8,338 bases of DNA from an uncultured Bacteroidales bacterium (GCA_946614205.1 CAMOGR010000195.1:1-8338), one strand, 5' to 3'; positions 1 to 7,190 are shown, counted from the stretch's first letter. A program made the numbers and translations. The notes: generated from the sequence alone by a model not told the origin.

Positions 1-25
1 CCTTCGTCACAAGACTTTAAAAAAA

Positions 26-42
26 GTAAGAAATATTCTTAC
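26..42 (-). terminator. Candidate intrinsic terminator after pepP
   Basis: Read on the minus strand, a perfect 7-base-pair inverted repeat (GTAAGAA / TTCTTAC with a 3-base loop) overlaps the pepP stop codon at 39-41 and is followed at once by seven T residues (19-25). This is the layout of a rho-independent terminator placed at the end of the cdaA-mutS2-manC-pepP cluster. The stem is short and AT-rich, so it would be a weak terminator. The position and the immediate T-run are the main support. Confidence 0.5.
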
Positions 43-1457
43 CCCCGGTCGGCGGCCATCGCGGCCTCAACCTCGCCGGGCTCGATGGGCAGGCGCCTGG
101 AGCCGAGCCTGCGGGCTCCGTCCGCGGTCACGAGCACATCGTCCTCGAGCCGTATGCCTCCGAAGTCGAGGTACTCGGAAAGCCGGTCGTAACAGACCCG
201 CCCGCCGTCGGTACCCTCTGCCTTCCACTGGGCAATCAGGGCTGGAATGAAGTAAATGCCGGGTTCATCGGTGATTACGTTGCTGGGAACGAGGCGCCTT
301 GCCATTCTCAGGCTGCCAAGGCCAAGCTGGCCGGAGCGCGTCTGGTCGTCGTCGTAGCCGACAAGATTCTCGCCCAGGTCTTCCATGTCGTGAACGTCGA
401 GACCCATGTTGTGGCCGAGTCCGTGAGGCATGAAAAGGCCTCCGATGCCGTCTGCGGTCATCTCGTCCACGTCACCCTTCACAATGCCGAGCTGCCCGAG
501 ACAATCGAGCATGTGGCGCACGGCGGCAAGGTGGCAGTCACGGTAGGCGACGCCCGGCCTGGTCATTCCGAACGCAAGCTCATTGCACTCATACACAATC
601 TGATAGATATCCCGCTGACGAGGGGTGAACTTGCCCCCGACAGGATATGTGCGGGTATGGTCGGATGCATAATGGGCATTGCTCTCGGCACCTGCGTCTA
701 TGAGAAGCAGACGGCCGGGTTCCAGGAGCGCATCGTGGGAATGGCAATGGAAAATCTCTCCGTGCTGGGTAAGGATGGTGGCGAACGAAACGCCCCAGCC
801 GCTGCCCAGGGTCGAACCTTCCATCTCGCCTACGATTTCCTGTTCCACCCGCCCGGGGCGAATCCCCTTGCGGGCTATGGTGTGCATGTTGTATCCGAGT
901 TCGGCAGCAGCGTCGAGAAGTTCTATCTCCCCGGCATCCTTGACAAGACGCATGGAGACCACGGCCCTGACCAGAGGCTCGCTGGCAAGCGGGCATCCCT
1001 TCTTGCCAACGCTGAAAAGCGCCTCGGGAGCCTCACCGAGCAGGCTTCCGAGCAGGACAGCGTTGTAGTAGCGGCTGACCGGCAGGAAATGCACGCGGCG
1101 TCCGGCTGCAAGCGCGGCGCGCACGGCGTCCCCGAAGCCGGCGTAAGGAGCGGAAGTCTCGACACCTGCACCGGCGGCAAGCGAGGAAACGCTCGGCATG
1201 GGGCCCATCCAGATTATGTCATCGATGCCGAAATCGTCTGCATAAACGGTATCTACGCCCGAATCCAGATCCATCACCGCTGCGAAGCGCGGCTCGTCTA
1301 TGCCGAAGAAATACAGCCAGTTGCTGTCCTGGCGCCATTTATAGCCATTGTCACGGTACTGGGCGGCGGATTCCACGTTGCCCACGAAAACAACGATTCC
1401 ATTCTCTCCCTTCAGGAGCTCACGCAAGCGGTTGCGTCTCGAAAGATAAGTATTCAT
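39..1457 (-). CDS. pepP: Xaa-Pro aminopeptidase (aminopeptidase P, M24B family)
   Basis: Predicted metallopeptidase that removes the N-terminal residue from peptides with proline in position two; no signal peptide is seen, so probably cytosolic. With the chosen start it has 472 residues. An AMP_N-like domain (about 4-140) precedes the pita-bread catalytic domain (about 180-455). All five dinuclear metal ligands are visible: Asp254 (LLIDAG), Asp266 (SDHTRT), His349 (HGLGHNMG), Glu398 (TDEPGIYF) and Glu438 (IRLEDD). The supporting His345 and His356 (LDVHD) are also present. A stretch of about 40 residues between His356 and Glu398 (GYDDDQ...GLGSLRMAR) and the YFIPALI segment resemble longer prolidase-like relatives, so the protein is somewhat larger than E. 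coli PepP (about 440). An ATG 21 bases upstream (1478) would overlap manC by 17 bases; the ATG at 1457 leaves a 4-base gap and begins at the family-like MNTYLSRRNRL, so I prefer it. Last gene of the minus-strand cluster. Prolidase activity cannot be excluded. Confidence 0.93.
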   Translation of the reverse strand: MNTYLSRRNRLRELLKGENGIVVFVGNVESAAQYRDNGYKWRQDSNWLYFFGIDEPRFAAVMDLDSGVDTVYADDFGIDDIIWMGPMPSVSSLAAGAGVETSAPYAGFGDAVRAALAAGRRVHFLPVSRYYNAVLLGSLLGEAPEALFSVGKKGCPLASEPLVRAVVSMRLVKDAGEIELLDAAAELGYNMHTIARKGIRPGRVEQEIVGEMEGSTLGSGWGVSFATILTQHGEIFHCHSHDALLEPGRLLLIDAGAESNAHYASDHTRTYPVGGKFTPRQRDIYQIVYECNELAFGMTRPGVAYRDCHLAAVRHMLDCLGQLGIVKGDVDEMTADGIGGLFMPHGLGHNMGLDVHDMEDLGENLVGYDDDQTRSGQLGLGSLRMARRLVPSNVITDEPGIYFIPALIAQWKAEGTDGGRVCYDRLSEYLDFGGIRLEDDVLVTADGARRLGSRRLPIEPGEVEAAMAADRG

Positions 1458-1461
1458 AACG

Positions 1462-2556
1462 TTAACGATATTCTTCATATTCAGGCATCGCCAGCTCGGA
1501 GAGGAACTCCGAAAGGCTCTGCTCTTCCCTTGGACAAATCAGCAGTATGTCTCCCTGGTCTATCACCATAAAGTCCTTAAGTCCCTTTACGGCAATGAGT
1601 TTATTCTTGAACGGGGACATTATGATGGTGCCTTCGTCGTCGCGGGCGAGGACCTTTCCGGCAGTGCGGATGGCGTTGCCGTTGGCGTCGCGCACAGCAA
1701 GGTATTCGTAGAGCGACTCCCAGTTGCCCAGGTCGGTCCAGTCGAAGAACGCCGGCACGGCCATCACCTTGTCCGACTTCTCGAGCACGGCGTAATCGAT
1801 GGAGGTGCGGGGCATTCCCGGATATATCTCTTCAAGATATTCGGCCTCCAGCGGCGTGGAGACATATTTTTCCCACTCCTTCCAGCATTCTGCTATATCG
1901 GGGGCGCAACTCCTCAGTTCATCCGCAATCACGGAGGCCTTCCAGATGAAGATGCCTGCGTTCCACAGGAATTCCCCGCTGTCGACGAAGACCTGCGCCA
2001 GCTCCTTGCCGGGCTTCTCGGTGAAGGTCTTGACGCGGATGGGCCTGCCGTCCATCATGGGACCGTCGGTCTGAATGTAGCCGTAATTGGTGTCGGGACG
2101 TGTCGGAAGCACGCCGAGAGTCATCAGCACGTCGTGGGACGACACGTAGCCGAAGGCCCGCAGCACCGTGGAGCGGAAGGCCGTGGTGTCGTTGATCACC
2201 TGGTCCGTAGGCGATACCAGCACAATCGCCTCGGGGTCGCGCTTGAGTATGGAATACGTGGCGTAGGCGATGCAGGACGCGGTGTTGCGGTTGAAAGGCT
2301 CCAGCAGCAGGTTGATGTCGCGAAGCATGGGAAGCTCGCGCATCACCTTGTCGCGGTAGCGCTCCAGCGACACCACGACTATATTGTCCTCCGGGACGAT
2401 GTCCTTCATGCGGCGGAAGGTCATCTTGAGGAACGATTCCCCCGAGAAGGCGTACGAGAGGAACTGCTTGGGACTGGACTCCCGGCTTACGGGCCAGAAG
2501 CGGGAACCGAGCCCGCCGGCCATTATCACGCAGTAATAGTGAGAGTTGGTGCTCAT
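1462..2556 (-). CDS. manC: Mannose-1-phosphate guanylyltransferase, single-domain
   Basis: Makes GDP-mannose from mannose 1-phosphate and GTP in the cytoplasm, feeding mannose- and fucose-containing surface glycans. The 364-residue protein opens with the nucleotidyltransferase signature AGGLGSRFWP...SPKQF (13-32). Next come the metal-site region SPTDQV (115-120), FTEKP (178-182), WNAGIFIW (198-205), SIDYAVLEKS (252-261) and DWTDLGNWESL (272-282). A C-terminal segment of beta-helix character (about 290-345) ends the chain. It lacks the cupin phosphomannose isomerase domain of bifunctional ManC/AlgA proteins (about 470 residues), so mannose-6-phosphate isomerase must come from elsewhere. Residue 119 is Gln where the family usually has His after the metal-binding Asp118. 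The start ATG overlaps the mutS2 stop as ATGA, which suggests translational coupling. No glycan genes flank it, so it looks like a housekeeping copy rather than part of a capsule locus. Confidence 0.94.
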   Translation of the reverse strand: MSTNSHYYCVIMAGGLGSRFWPVSRESSPKQFLSYAFSGESFLKMTFRRMKDIVPEDNIVVVSLERYRDKVMRELPMLRDINLLLEPFNRNTASCIAYATYSILKRDPEAIVLVSPTDQVINDTTAFRSTVLRAFGYVSSHDVLMTLGVLPTRPDTNYGYIQTDGPMMDGRPIRVKTFTEKPGKELAQVFVDSGEFLWNAGIFIWKASVIADELRSCAPDIAECWKEWEKYVSTPLEAEYLEEIYPGMPRTSIDYAVLEKSDKVMAVPAFFDWTDLGNWESLYEYLAVRDANGNAIRTAGKVLARDDEGTIIMSPFKNKLIAVKGLKDFMVIDQGDILLICPREEQSLSEFLSELAMPEYEEYR

Positions 2557-5030
2557 TCGAATCTTACTAAAGTAACCCCGGAGCCGCCGATGCGAACGTC
2601 CTCGTCGCTTACGGAAGCTATTCCGGGAATTGTCCTCAAGTATTTCTGTATCTCTTCGTGAAGCACGCCGGTGCCCTTCCCGTGGATGATGCGCACCTCG
2701 TGGACACTGAGCATGATGGCGTCGTCGATATAGTGGGTGACGATGTCGAGGGCGTCGTTCAGGCGCTCCCCGCGTATGTCGAGTTCGGGCTTGAAATTGA
2801 GCTTGCGCGAGCTCAGCGACACGTCGACCTTCTGGGTGACGGGAGCGAAGACCTTGCGGCTGATTTCCCTGAACTCCCCTGCCGAGATACGCTCCAGGCC
2901 GTCGGAGCGCATGGTGCTGCTGATGTTGCCCACGGCGATGGTGACGTTACGCCCGCTGACACGGGTGACCTCGCCCACGAGCCCGTTGCTCTTCACGCGC
3001 ACCTTCTCCCCCACCTTGAGCGGTTCCATCTTGGGCTTGGGGGCCGGTGTGCCCGGAGCGGCGGCGGTGCGGGCCTTGCGCTGACCGAGCTTGCTGAGCT
3101 TGCGGTCGATGTACTCGTCCCGCTCCTTCTGCTCGCGCGTCTTGCGCTCCTGCAGAGCTCCGATGAAGCCCTGGAGTTCGGCGCGTGCAGCCTTGGTCTG
3201 CTCCTTCTCGGCCTGCGACTCCTTGATGACGCGGATTGTCTTCTCCACCTGAGCCCCTGCGCCCCGTACTATCTCTTCGGCCTCCTTGCGTGCCGCGTCG
3301 AGTATGTCCTTGCGCTGGGCCTTGATGTCTTCCAGTTCCTGCTGGTAGCGCTCCGTGAGGCCTTCGAGCGTCTTGTCCGTGTGCTTTATCTTCTGCAGCC
3401 GTTCCTCAAGCTGACGGCGGCCACGGGCTATTTTCCGCAGGTTCTTCTCTATGCCCACGAATTCCTCGCCGGCGCGGGCTTCGGCGTCCTTCACGATGGA
3501 CTCGGGCAGGCGCATCTTGCGTGCCAGTTCGAAGGCGAAGGAGTTGCCCGGCAGGCCGATTTCGAGGGCGAACATCGGTGCGATGCGGGACGAATCGTAA
3601 AGCATGGCACCGTTGACCACGTGCGTCTGGCCCCCCGAGGCGTAAAGCTTGAGGTTGGTGTAGTGGGTGGTTATCACGCCCCACACGCCGCGGCTGTCAA
3701 TCTCGCTGAGAATCGCCTCCGCTATGGCTCCTCCGGCGGCCGGCTCCGTGCCTGAGCCGAACTCGTCGATGAGCACCAGCGTACGCTCATCTGCATCGGC
3801 AAGCATGTCACGCATGTCGGACAGGAAGGAGCTGTAGGTGCTGAGGTCGTTCTCCAGCGACTGGTCGTCGCCTATGCTCACGTCGATGCGGTCAAATACC
3901 GGCAGCTCGGAGCTCTCGGAGGTGGGAATGAGCATGCCCCACTGGAACATGTACTGCAGCAGCCCTACAGTCTTGAGGCACACCGACTTGCCGCCGGCGT
4001 TGGGCCCGGAGACAAGAAGGATCCGCTTGGCCGGGGAGAGGGTGATGGTGAGCGGCACTATGGACTTGCCCTCCTTGCGCAGGGCCCTCTCCAGCAGCGG
4101 ATGGCGCGCCTTGCGCAGGTTCACGCTGCCGTCGTCGGAAATGACGGGCAGGCCGGCTATGAAGTCGAGGGCCGTCTGGGCCTTGGCCATCAGGAAGTCG
4201 ATTTCTCCGAGGAAGGCGGCGCTGGCCATCACCTCGGGCAGATAAGGACGCAGGAACGCTGTGAATTCCCGCAGGATACGGGCGATTTCGCGGGTCTGGG
4301 CGAACTGCAGCTCGCTTATTTCGTTCTCGATCTCAAGTATCTCGGCAGGTTCGATGAAGGTCGTCTTGCCGGTGGCGGACTCGTCGTACACGAATCCGGG
4401 CAGCTTGCGCTTGGAGGCGGTGGATACAGGGATGAGATACTTGCCGTCGCGCATGGTGACTGAAGCGTCGGGCGACACCACTCCGGCATCCTGCGCCTGC
4501 TTGAGTATGGCGGTGGCGCGGCGCGAGATGGCTCCCTCCTTCTCGCGGAGGCGGGTGCGAATCTCGTAGAGCTCGGGCGAGGCCGAATCCTTGATGTCGC
4601 CGTAGCGGTCCAGGATGGTCTCTATCCGGCGCAGCACCTCGGGGAACACCGAGATGGGGGCGCTGAGGCTCTTGAGCTTGGGGTAGATGCCGTCCTTGAT
4701 GCCGGCGAAGAACGCCGTGATGCGGCGCACCGTATCGAGAATCGTCTTGAGCTTGGCCAGGCCAAGGGTGTCGATGCTCGAACCCTCGTGCTGAAGCGGG
4801 GTGAGGAAGGGCAGGCCGTCTATGTATCCGGTGGTGGGGAAATTCTCCTCGAAAAGGAGAATGAGTCGCATCTCCTCCGTTATCTGGAGGCGCTTCTGTA
4901 TAGTGCTGCGGCTGGTGCTGAACTCCTCCTGCGCCACCCTCTCGGCGGCGTAGTCGGTCTTGCACTTGGCCGATATTATCTCTCTAACTTTGTCGAAGCC
5001 CAGCTTGGCCTCGAGCCTTTCGTTTGTCAT
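2553..5030 (-). CDS. mutS2: MutS2 family ATPase with C-terminal Smr domain
   Basis: 825 residues, slightly above the usual 780-800. The MutS mismatch-binding N-terminal domain is absent, as expected for MutS2. A core/clamp region (about 1-300) leads into the ABC-type ATPase: Walker A GPNAGGKS (342-349), signature region STYSSFLSDM (397-406), Walker B LVLIDE (418-423) and H-loop TTHY (454-457). A long charged coiled coil (about 520-650), an Ala/Pro-rich linker (about 655-668) and a KOW-like beta segment (about 670-715) follow. The Smr domain (about 748-825) has LDIRG (750-754) and HGKGTG (783-788), the motifs linked to Smr nuclease activity. Family members are reported to suppress homologous recombination (Helicobacter, Thermus) and to act on collided ribosomes (Bacillus); which applies here cannot be told from sequence. 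The start is fixed by the ATGA overlap with the cdaA stop and by family alignment (LGFDKVREII begins at residue 10). All motifs are intact. Confidence 0.96.
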   Translation of the reverse strand: MTNERLEAKLGFDKVREIISAKCKTDYAAERVAQEEFSTSRSTIQKRLQITEEMRLILLFEENFPTTGYIDGLPFLTPLQHEGSSIDTLGLAKLKTILDTVRRITAFFAGIKDGIYPKLKSLSAPISVFPEVLRRIETILDRYGDIKDSASPELYEIRTRLREKEGAISRRATAILKQAQDAGVVSPDASVTMRDGKYLIPVSTASKRKLPGFVYDESATGKTTFIEPAEILEIENEISELQFAQTREIARILREFTAFLRPYLPEVMASAAFLGEIDFLMAKAQTALDFIAGLPVISDDGSVNLRKARHPLLERALRKEGKSIVPLTITLSPAKRILLVSGPNAGGKSVCLKTVGLLQYMFQWGMLIPTSESSELPVFDRIDVSIGDDQSLENDLSTYSSFLSDMRDMLADADERTLVLIDEFGSGTEPAAGGAIAEAILSEIDSRGVWGVITTHYTNLKLYASGGQTHVVNGAMLYDSSRIAPMFALEIGLPGNSFAFELARKMRLPESIVKDAEARAGEEFVGIEKNLRKIARGRRQLEERLQKIKHTDKTLEGLTERYQQELEDIKAQRKDILDAARKEAEEIVRGAGAQVEKTIRVIKESQAEKEQTKAARAELQGFIGALQERKTREQKERDEYIDRKLSKLGQRKARTAAAPGTPAPKPKMEPLKVGEKVRVKSNGLVGEVTRVSGRNVTIAVGNISSTMRSDGLERISAGEFREISRKVFAPVTQKVDVSLSSRKLNFKPELDIRGERLNDALDIVTHYIDDAIMLSVHEVRIIHGKGTGVLHEEIQKYLRTIPGIASVSDEDVRIGGSGVTLVRFE

Positions 5031-5797
5031 TTGCCTTGAAGCTTAAGTTTCAGGGTGTTTATCGTATCTATCCTGGTTATGACGCTCTGCTGCACGAAAC
5101 TTATGTTTCCAGTCTCCTCGGAAACGACGATTACGTCGGCGTCGCATTCCTCGGATATGCCTATCGCCGCCCTGTGGCGCATGCCGTAGGAGGCGGGAAG
5201 GTCGAGGCGGTCGGTGAGCGGAAGCGTACAGCGGGCCGCGATTATGCGGTTGTCTCCTATCACCATGGCCCCGTCGTGCAGGGGTGAGTTCTTGAAAAAT
5301 ATGTTCTCTATGAGGCGCTCGCTGATGCGGGCGTCAACCGCATCGCCGGTGGCGATGATGCTTTGCAGGTTGTCCCTGCGGCGGATAACTATCAGCGCAC
5401 CGACCTTGTGGGCGCCCATGTACTCCACTGCGGACACGAGGCCCGAAAGGGCGTCGGACTCGAGGTCTTCGGCCTCGCGGCTGCGCAGAAGCCTCTTGAC
5501 CAGGGTGTTGTTGCCCGCCGTGCGGCCAATGTTGTTGAGGAAACGGCGTATCTCGGGCTGGAAGATGATGATTATGGCCAGCGCACCCACGTCGAGTATG
5601 GCGCCGAGCATCGCAGAGGTCATCTTCATGTTGAGGGCGGTCGCAAGCACGCGCACCACCAGCAGGATGATGATCGCTATGAATATGTTCATCGCGCTGG
5701 AGCCGCGTATCCATCGGAAAATGACGAAAATAACCGCAGCCACCAGCAGTATGTCGACAAGGTCGACCAAGGTGAAGTGTAAAAATCCCAGTGACAT
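5027..5797 (-). CDS. cdaA: Membrane diadenylate cyclase (c-di-AMP synthase) CdaA
   Basis: Condenses two ATP into the second messenger c-di-AMP at the cytoplasmic face of the inner membrane. The 256-residue protein has three predicted transmembrane helices (about 10-29, 34-53 and 62-80), then a DisA_N/DAC catalytic domain. The two hallmark motifs are intact: DGA (175-177, in SPLHDGAMVI) and RHR (207-209, in GMRHRAAIGIS). SEETGNIS (226-233) matches the distal active-site strand. The ATG at 5797 begins the family-typical N-terminus; the same frame stays open 104 codons further upstream, but that part runs antisense through murA and does not resemble the family. No cdaR (ybbR-like) or glmM lies beside it, unlike the Firmicute cdaA-cdaR-glmM operon. 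First gene of the minus-strand cluster, divergent from murA, and overlapping mutS2 by 4 bases. The predicted promoter sits almost against the start codon. Confidence 0.95.
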   Translation of the reverse strand: MSLGFLHFTLVDLVDILLVAAVIFVIFRWIRGSSAMNIFIAIIILLVVRVLATALNMKMTSAMLGAILDVGALAIIIIFQPEIRRFLNNIGRTAGNNTLVKRLLRSREAEDLESDALSGLVSAVEYMGAHKVGALIVIRRRDNLQSIIATGDAVDARISERLIENIFFKNSPLHDGAMVIGDNRIIAARCTLPLTDRLDLPASYGMRHRAAIGISEECDADVIVVSEETGNISFVQQSVITRIDTINTLKLKLQGK

Positions 5798-5803
5798 ATA
5801 TAT

Positions 5804-5823
5804 CGGATACAAATATACGGATA
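5804..5823. repeat. TATCCG direct repeat bracketing the cdaA -7 element
   Basis: Read on the minus strand, two exact TATCCG copies (5818-5823 and 5804-5809) lie directly on either side of the 8-base TATATTTG element, with no spacer bases. The repeat period is 14 bases. It could be a binding site for a regulator that blocks RNA polymerase at cdaA, but six bases twice in AT-rich DNA may be chance. Confidence 0.4.
5810..5817 (-). promoter_or_regulatory. Bacteroidota-type -7 element for cdaA
   Basis: On the minus strand TATATTTG is an exact match to the Bacteroidota -7 consensus TAnnTTTG. No TTTG lies at the expected 19-21 base spacing; the nearest upstream TTTG (5847-5850) is 29 bases away. The element is only 12 bases from the cdaA ATG, so transcription starting a few bases downstream would give a leader of about 5-10 nucleotides. 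Confidence 0.5.
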
Positions 5824-5826
5824 TTC

Positions 5827-5836
5827 TTTTTTTTTT
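5827..5836. repeat. T10 homopolymer tract between cdaA and murA
   Basis: Ten T residues in a row on the plus strand, in the middle of the 73-base divergent intergenic region. It lies upstream of the -7 candidates of both genes, so a length change would alter spacing of upstream elements for either promoter. It may also act simply as a rigid or curved A/T tract that aids promoter opening. Confidence 0.7.
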
Positions 5837-5838
5837 AT

Positions 5839-5846
5839 TAATTTTA
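5839..5846 (+). promoter_or_regulatory. Possible -7 element for murA
   Basis: TAATTTTA matches the Bacteroidota consensus TAnnTTTG at all but the final fixed position. It lies 24 bases upstream of the murA ATG, which would give a leader of about 20 nucleotides (CGTAAACCACAACAATCACT) with no Shine-Dalgarno sequence. No TTTG is seen at the expected upstream spacing, so the call rests on the -7 match and position alone. Confidence 0.28.
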
Positions 5847-5870
5847 CAAACGTAAACCACAACAATCACT

Positions 5871-7178
5871 ATGAGTTCATTCATCGTAGAAGGTGGCCAC
5901 CGCCTGAGTGGCAGCATAGCTCCACAGGGGGCCAAGAACGAGGCCCTGGAGGTCATAAGCGCCGTGCTGCTCACGTCGGGCAGCGTCACAATCAGCAACA
6001 TACCCGAAATACTGGACGTACGCAACCTCATCGCCCTCCTGGAAGGAATGGGCGTACGGGTGGAGCGCCACGCCAAGGGAGAATATACTTTTACAGCCGA
6101 CAGAATCAACGAATTCTACGTTGCAAGCGCGGAATTCGTGGAGAAGTGCGCCAAGCTGCGCGGCTCCGTAATGGTGGTGGGCCCGCTGCTCGCCCGCTTC
6201 GGCCTCGCCTACTTCCCCAAGCCGGGCGGTGACAAGATAGGCCGCCGCAGGGTGGACACCCACATCGACGGTTTCATCCGCCTCGGAGCCGACTGCTCGT
6301 ACGACACCTCAAAACGGGCATACAAGCTCAGCTCGCAGGGACGGCTCGAGGGCAGCTACATGCTGCTTGACGAAGCTTCGGTCACAGGCACCGCCAACAT
6401 CGTGATGGCCGCCACGCTCGCCAAGGGCACCACCACCATATACAACGCAGCCTGCGAACCGTACGTGCAGCAGCTCTGCCGCCTGCTGGTGAGGATGGGA
6501 GCCAAGATCGAGGGCATCGGCTCCAACCTTCTCACAATCACCGGAGTAGACGAGCTCCACGGGGCGGTCCACCGCGTTCTTCCCGACATGATAGAAGTAG
6601 GTTCGTTCATCGGAATGGCCGCCATCAACCAGAGCGAAATCACCATCAAGGACGTTCATTACCAGGAACTTGGCATCATCCCGGAGAGCTTCCGCCGCCT
6701 GGGCATCAGGCTCGAGCAGAGGGGCGACGACATCTGGATTCCGGCTCAGGAAAGCTATGTGATAGAATCTTTCATCGACGGCTCCATAATGACGCTCGCC
6801 GACGCACCCTGGCCCGGGCTCACCCCCGACCTTCTGTCGGTCATGCTGGTCACTGCGGTGCAGTGCCGCGGCAGCGTGCTGATTCACCAGAAGATGTTCG
6901 AAAGCCGCCTGTTCTTCGTCGACAAGCTGATAGACATGGGCGCCCAGATTATCCTGTGCGACCCTCACCGGGCTGTCGTCATCGGCCACGACCACCGCGT
7001 CACCCTGAAGGCCAGCAGGCTCGTTTCGCCCGACATACGCGCGGGTATCGCCATGCTGCTCGCCGCCATGTCGGCCAAGGGCACGTCCACGATAGACAAC
7101 ATCGAACAGATAGACCGCGGCTACGAAGACATCGACGGACGCCTGAACGCCCTCGGAGCGCACATTATCCGCAAATGA
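5871..7178 (+). CDS. murA: UDP-N-acetylglucosamine 1-carboxyvinyltransferase MurA, Cys-to-Asp active site
   Basis: Transfers enolpyruvyl from phosphoenolpyruvate to UDP-GlcNAc, the first committed step of peptidoglycan synthesis, in the cytoplasm. The 435 residues match the family length, and the two-lobed EPSP-synthase-like fold is covered end to end. Expected active-site residues are Lys22-Asn23 (AKNEAL), Arg126 (IGRRRVD), Asp320 (PGLTPD, the E. coli Asp305 equivalent), the Arg in MFESRLF, and the Arg in IDRGYEDI near the C-terminus (E. coli Arg397 equivalent). The catalytic loop reads PGGDKIGRR, so the residue equivalent to E. coli Cys115 is Asp121 (codon GAC, 6231-6233). Asp at this position is known from Mycobacterium, Chlamydia and Borrelia MurA, which stay active but are not alkylated by fosfomycin. 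The ATG at 5871 gives a family-typical N-terminus. Divergent from cdaA, and followed after 12 bases by an aminotransferase gene probably on the same transcript. Confidence 0.97.
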   Translation: MSSFIVEGGHRLSGSIAPQGAKNEALEVISAVLLTSGSVTISNIPEILDVRNLIALLEGMGVRVERHAKGEYTFTADRINEFYVASAEFVEKCAKLRGSVMVVGPLLARFGLAYFPKPGGDKIGRRRVDTHIDGFIRLGADCSYDTSKRAYKLSSQGRLEGSYMLLDEASVTGTANIVMAATLAKGTTTIYNAACEPYVQQLCRLLVRMGAKIEGIGSNLLTITGVDELHGAVHRVLPDMIEVGSFIGMAAINQSEITIKDVHYQELGIIPESFRRLGIRLEQRGDDIWIPAQESYVIESFIDGSIMTLADAPWPGLTPDLLSVMLVTAVQCRGSVLIHQKMFESRLFFVDKLIDMGAQIILCDPHRAVVIGHDHRVTLKASRLVSPDIRAGIAMLLAAMSAKGTSTIDNIEQIDRGYEDIDGRLNALGAHIIRK

Positions 7179-7190
7179 CGCTGTCATTCC

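Noticed and set aside
390..1571. 393-codon open frame on the plus strand opposite pepP and the end of manC
   Set aside because: Exactly antisense to two well-supported genes. The translation has no recognisable domain and looks like a GC-rich shadow; it crosses a gene boundary without any start signal.
2658..3755. 365-codon plus-strand open frame opposite mutS2
   Set aside because: Leu/Ala/His-rich translation with no family resemblance, opposite the conserved ATPase, coiled-coil and Smr regions. Explained by GC-rich codon use on the coding strand.
5798..5870. Possible riboswitch or small RNA between cdaA and murA
   Set aside because: Only 73 AT-rich bases with two start regions and promoter-like elements. 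No GC-rich stems or conserved aptamer features, and the likely leaders are too short.
5798..6109. Upstream extension of cdaA by 104 codons into murA
   Set aside because: The extra N-terminal sequence is antisense murA, contains a KKKR-type low-complexity stretch from the T-tract, and does not resemble diadenylate cyclases. The start at 5797 gives the normal N-terminus before the first membrane helix.
6309..7187. 292-codon minus-strand open frame opposite murA
   Set aside because: Antisense to conserved MurA residues; the translation (many Val, Asp, His, Gly) has no domain signature and no promoter of its own.
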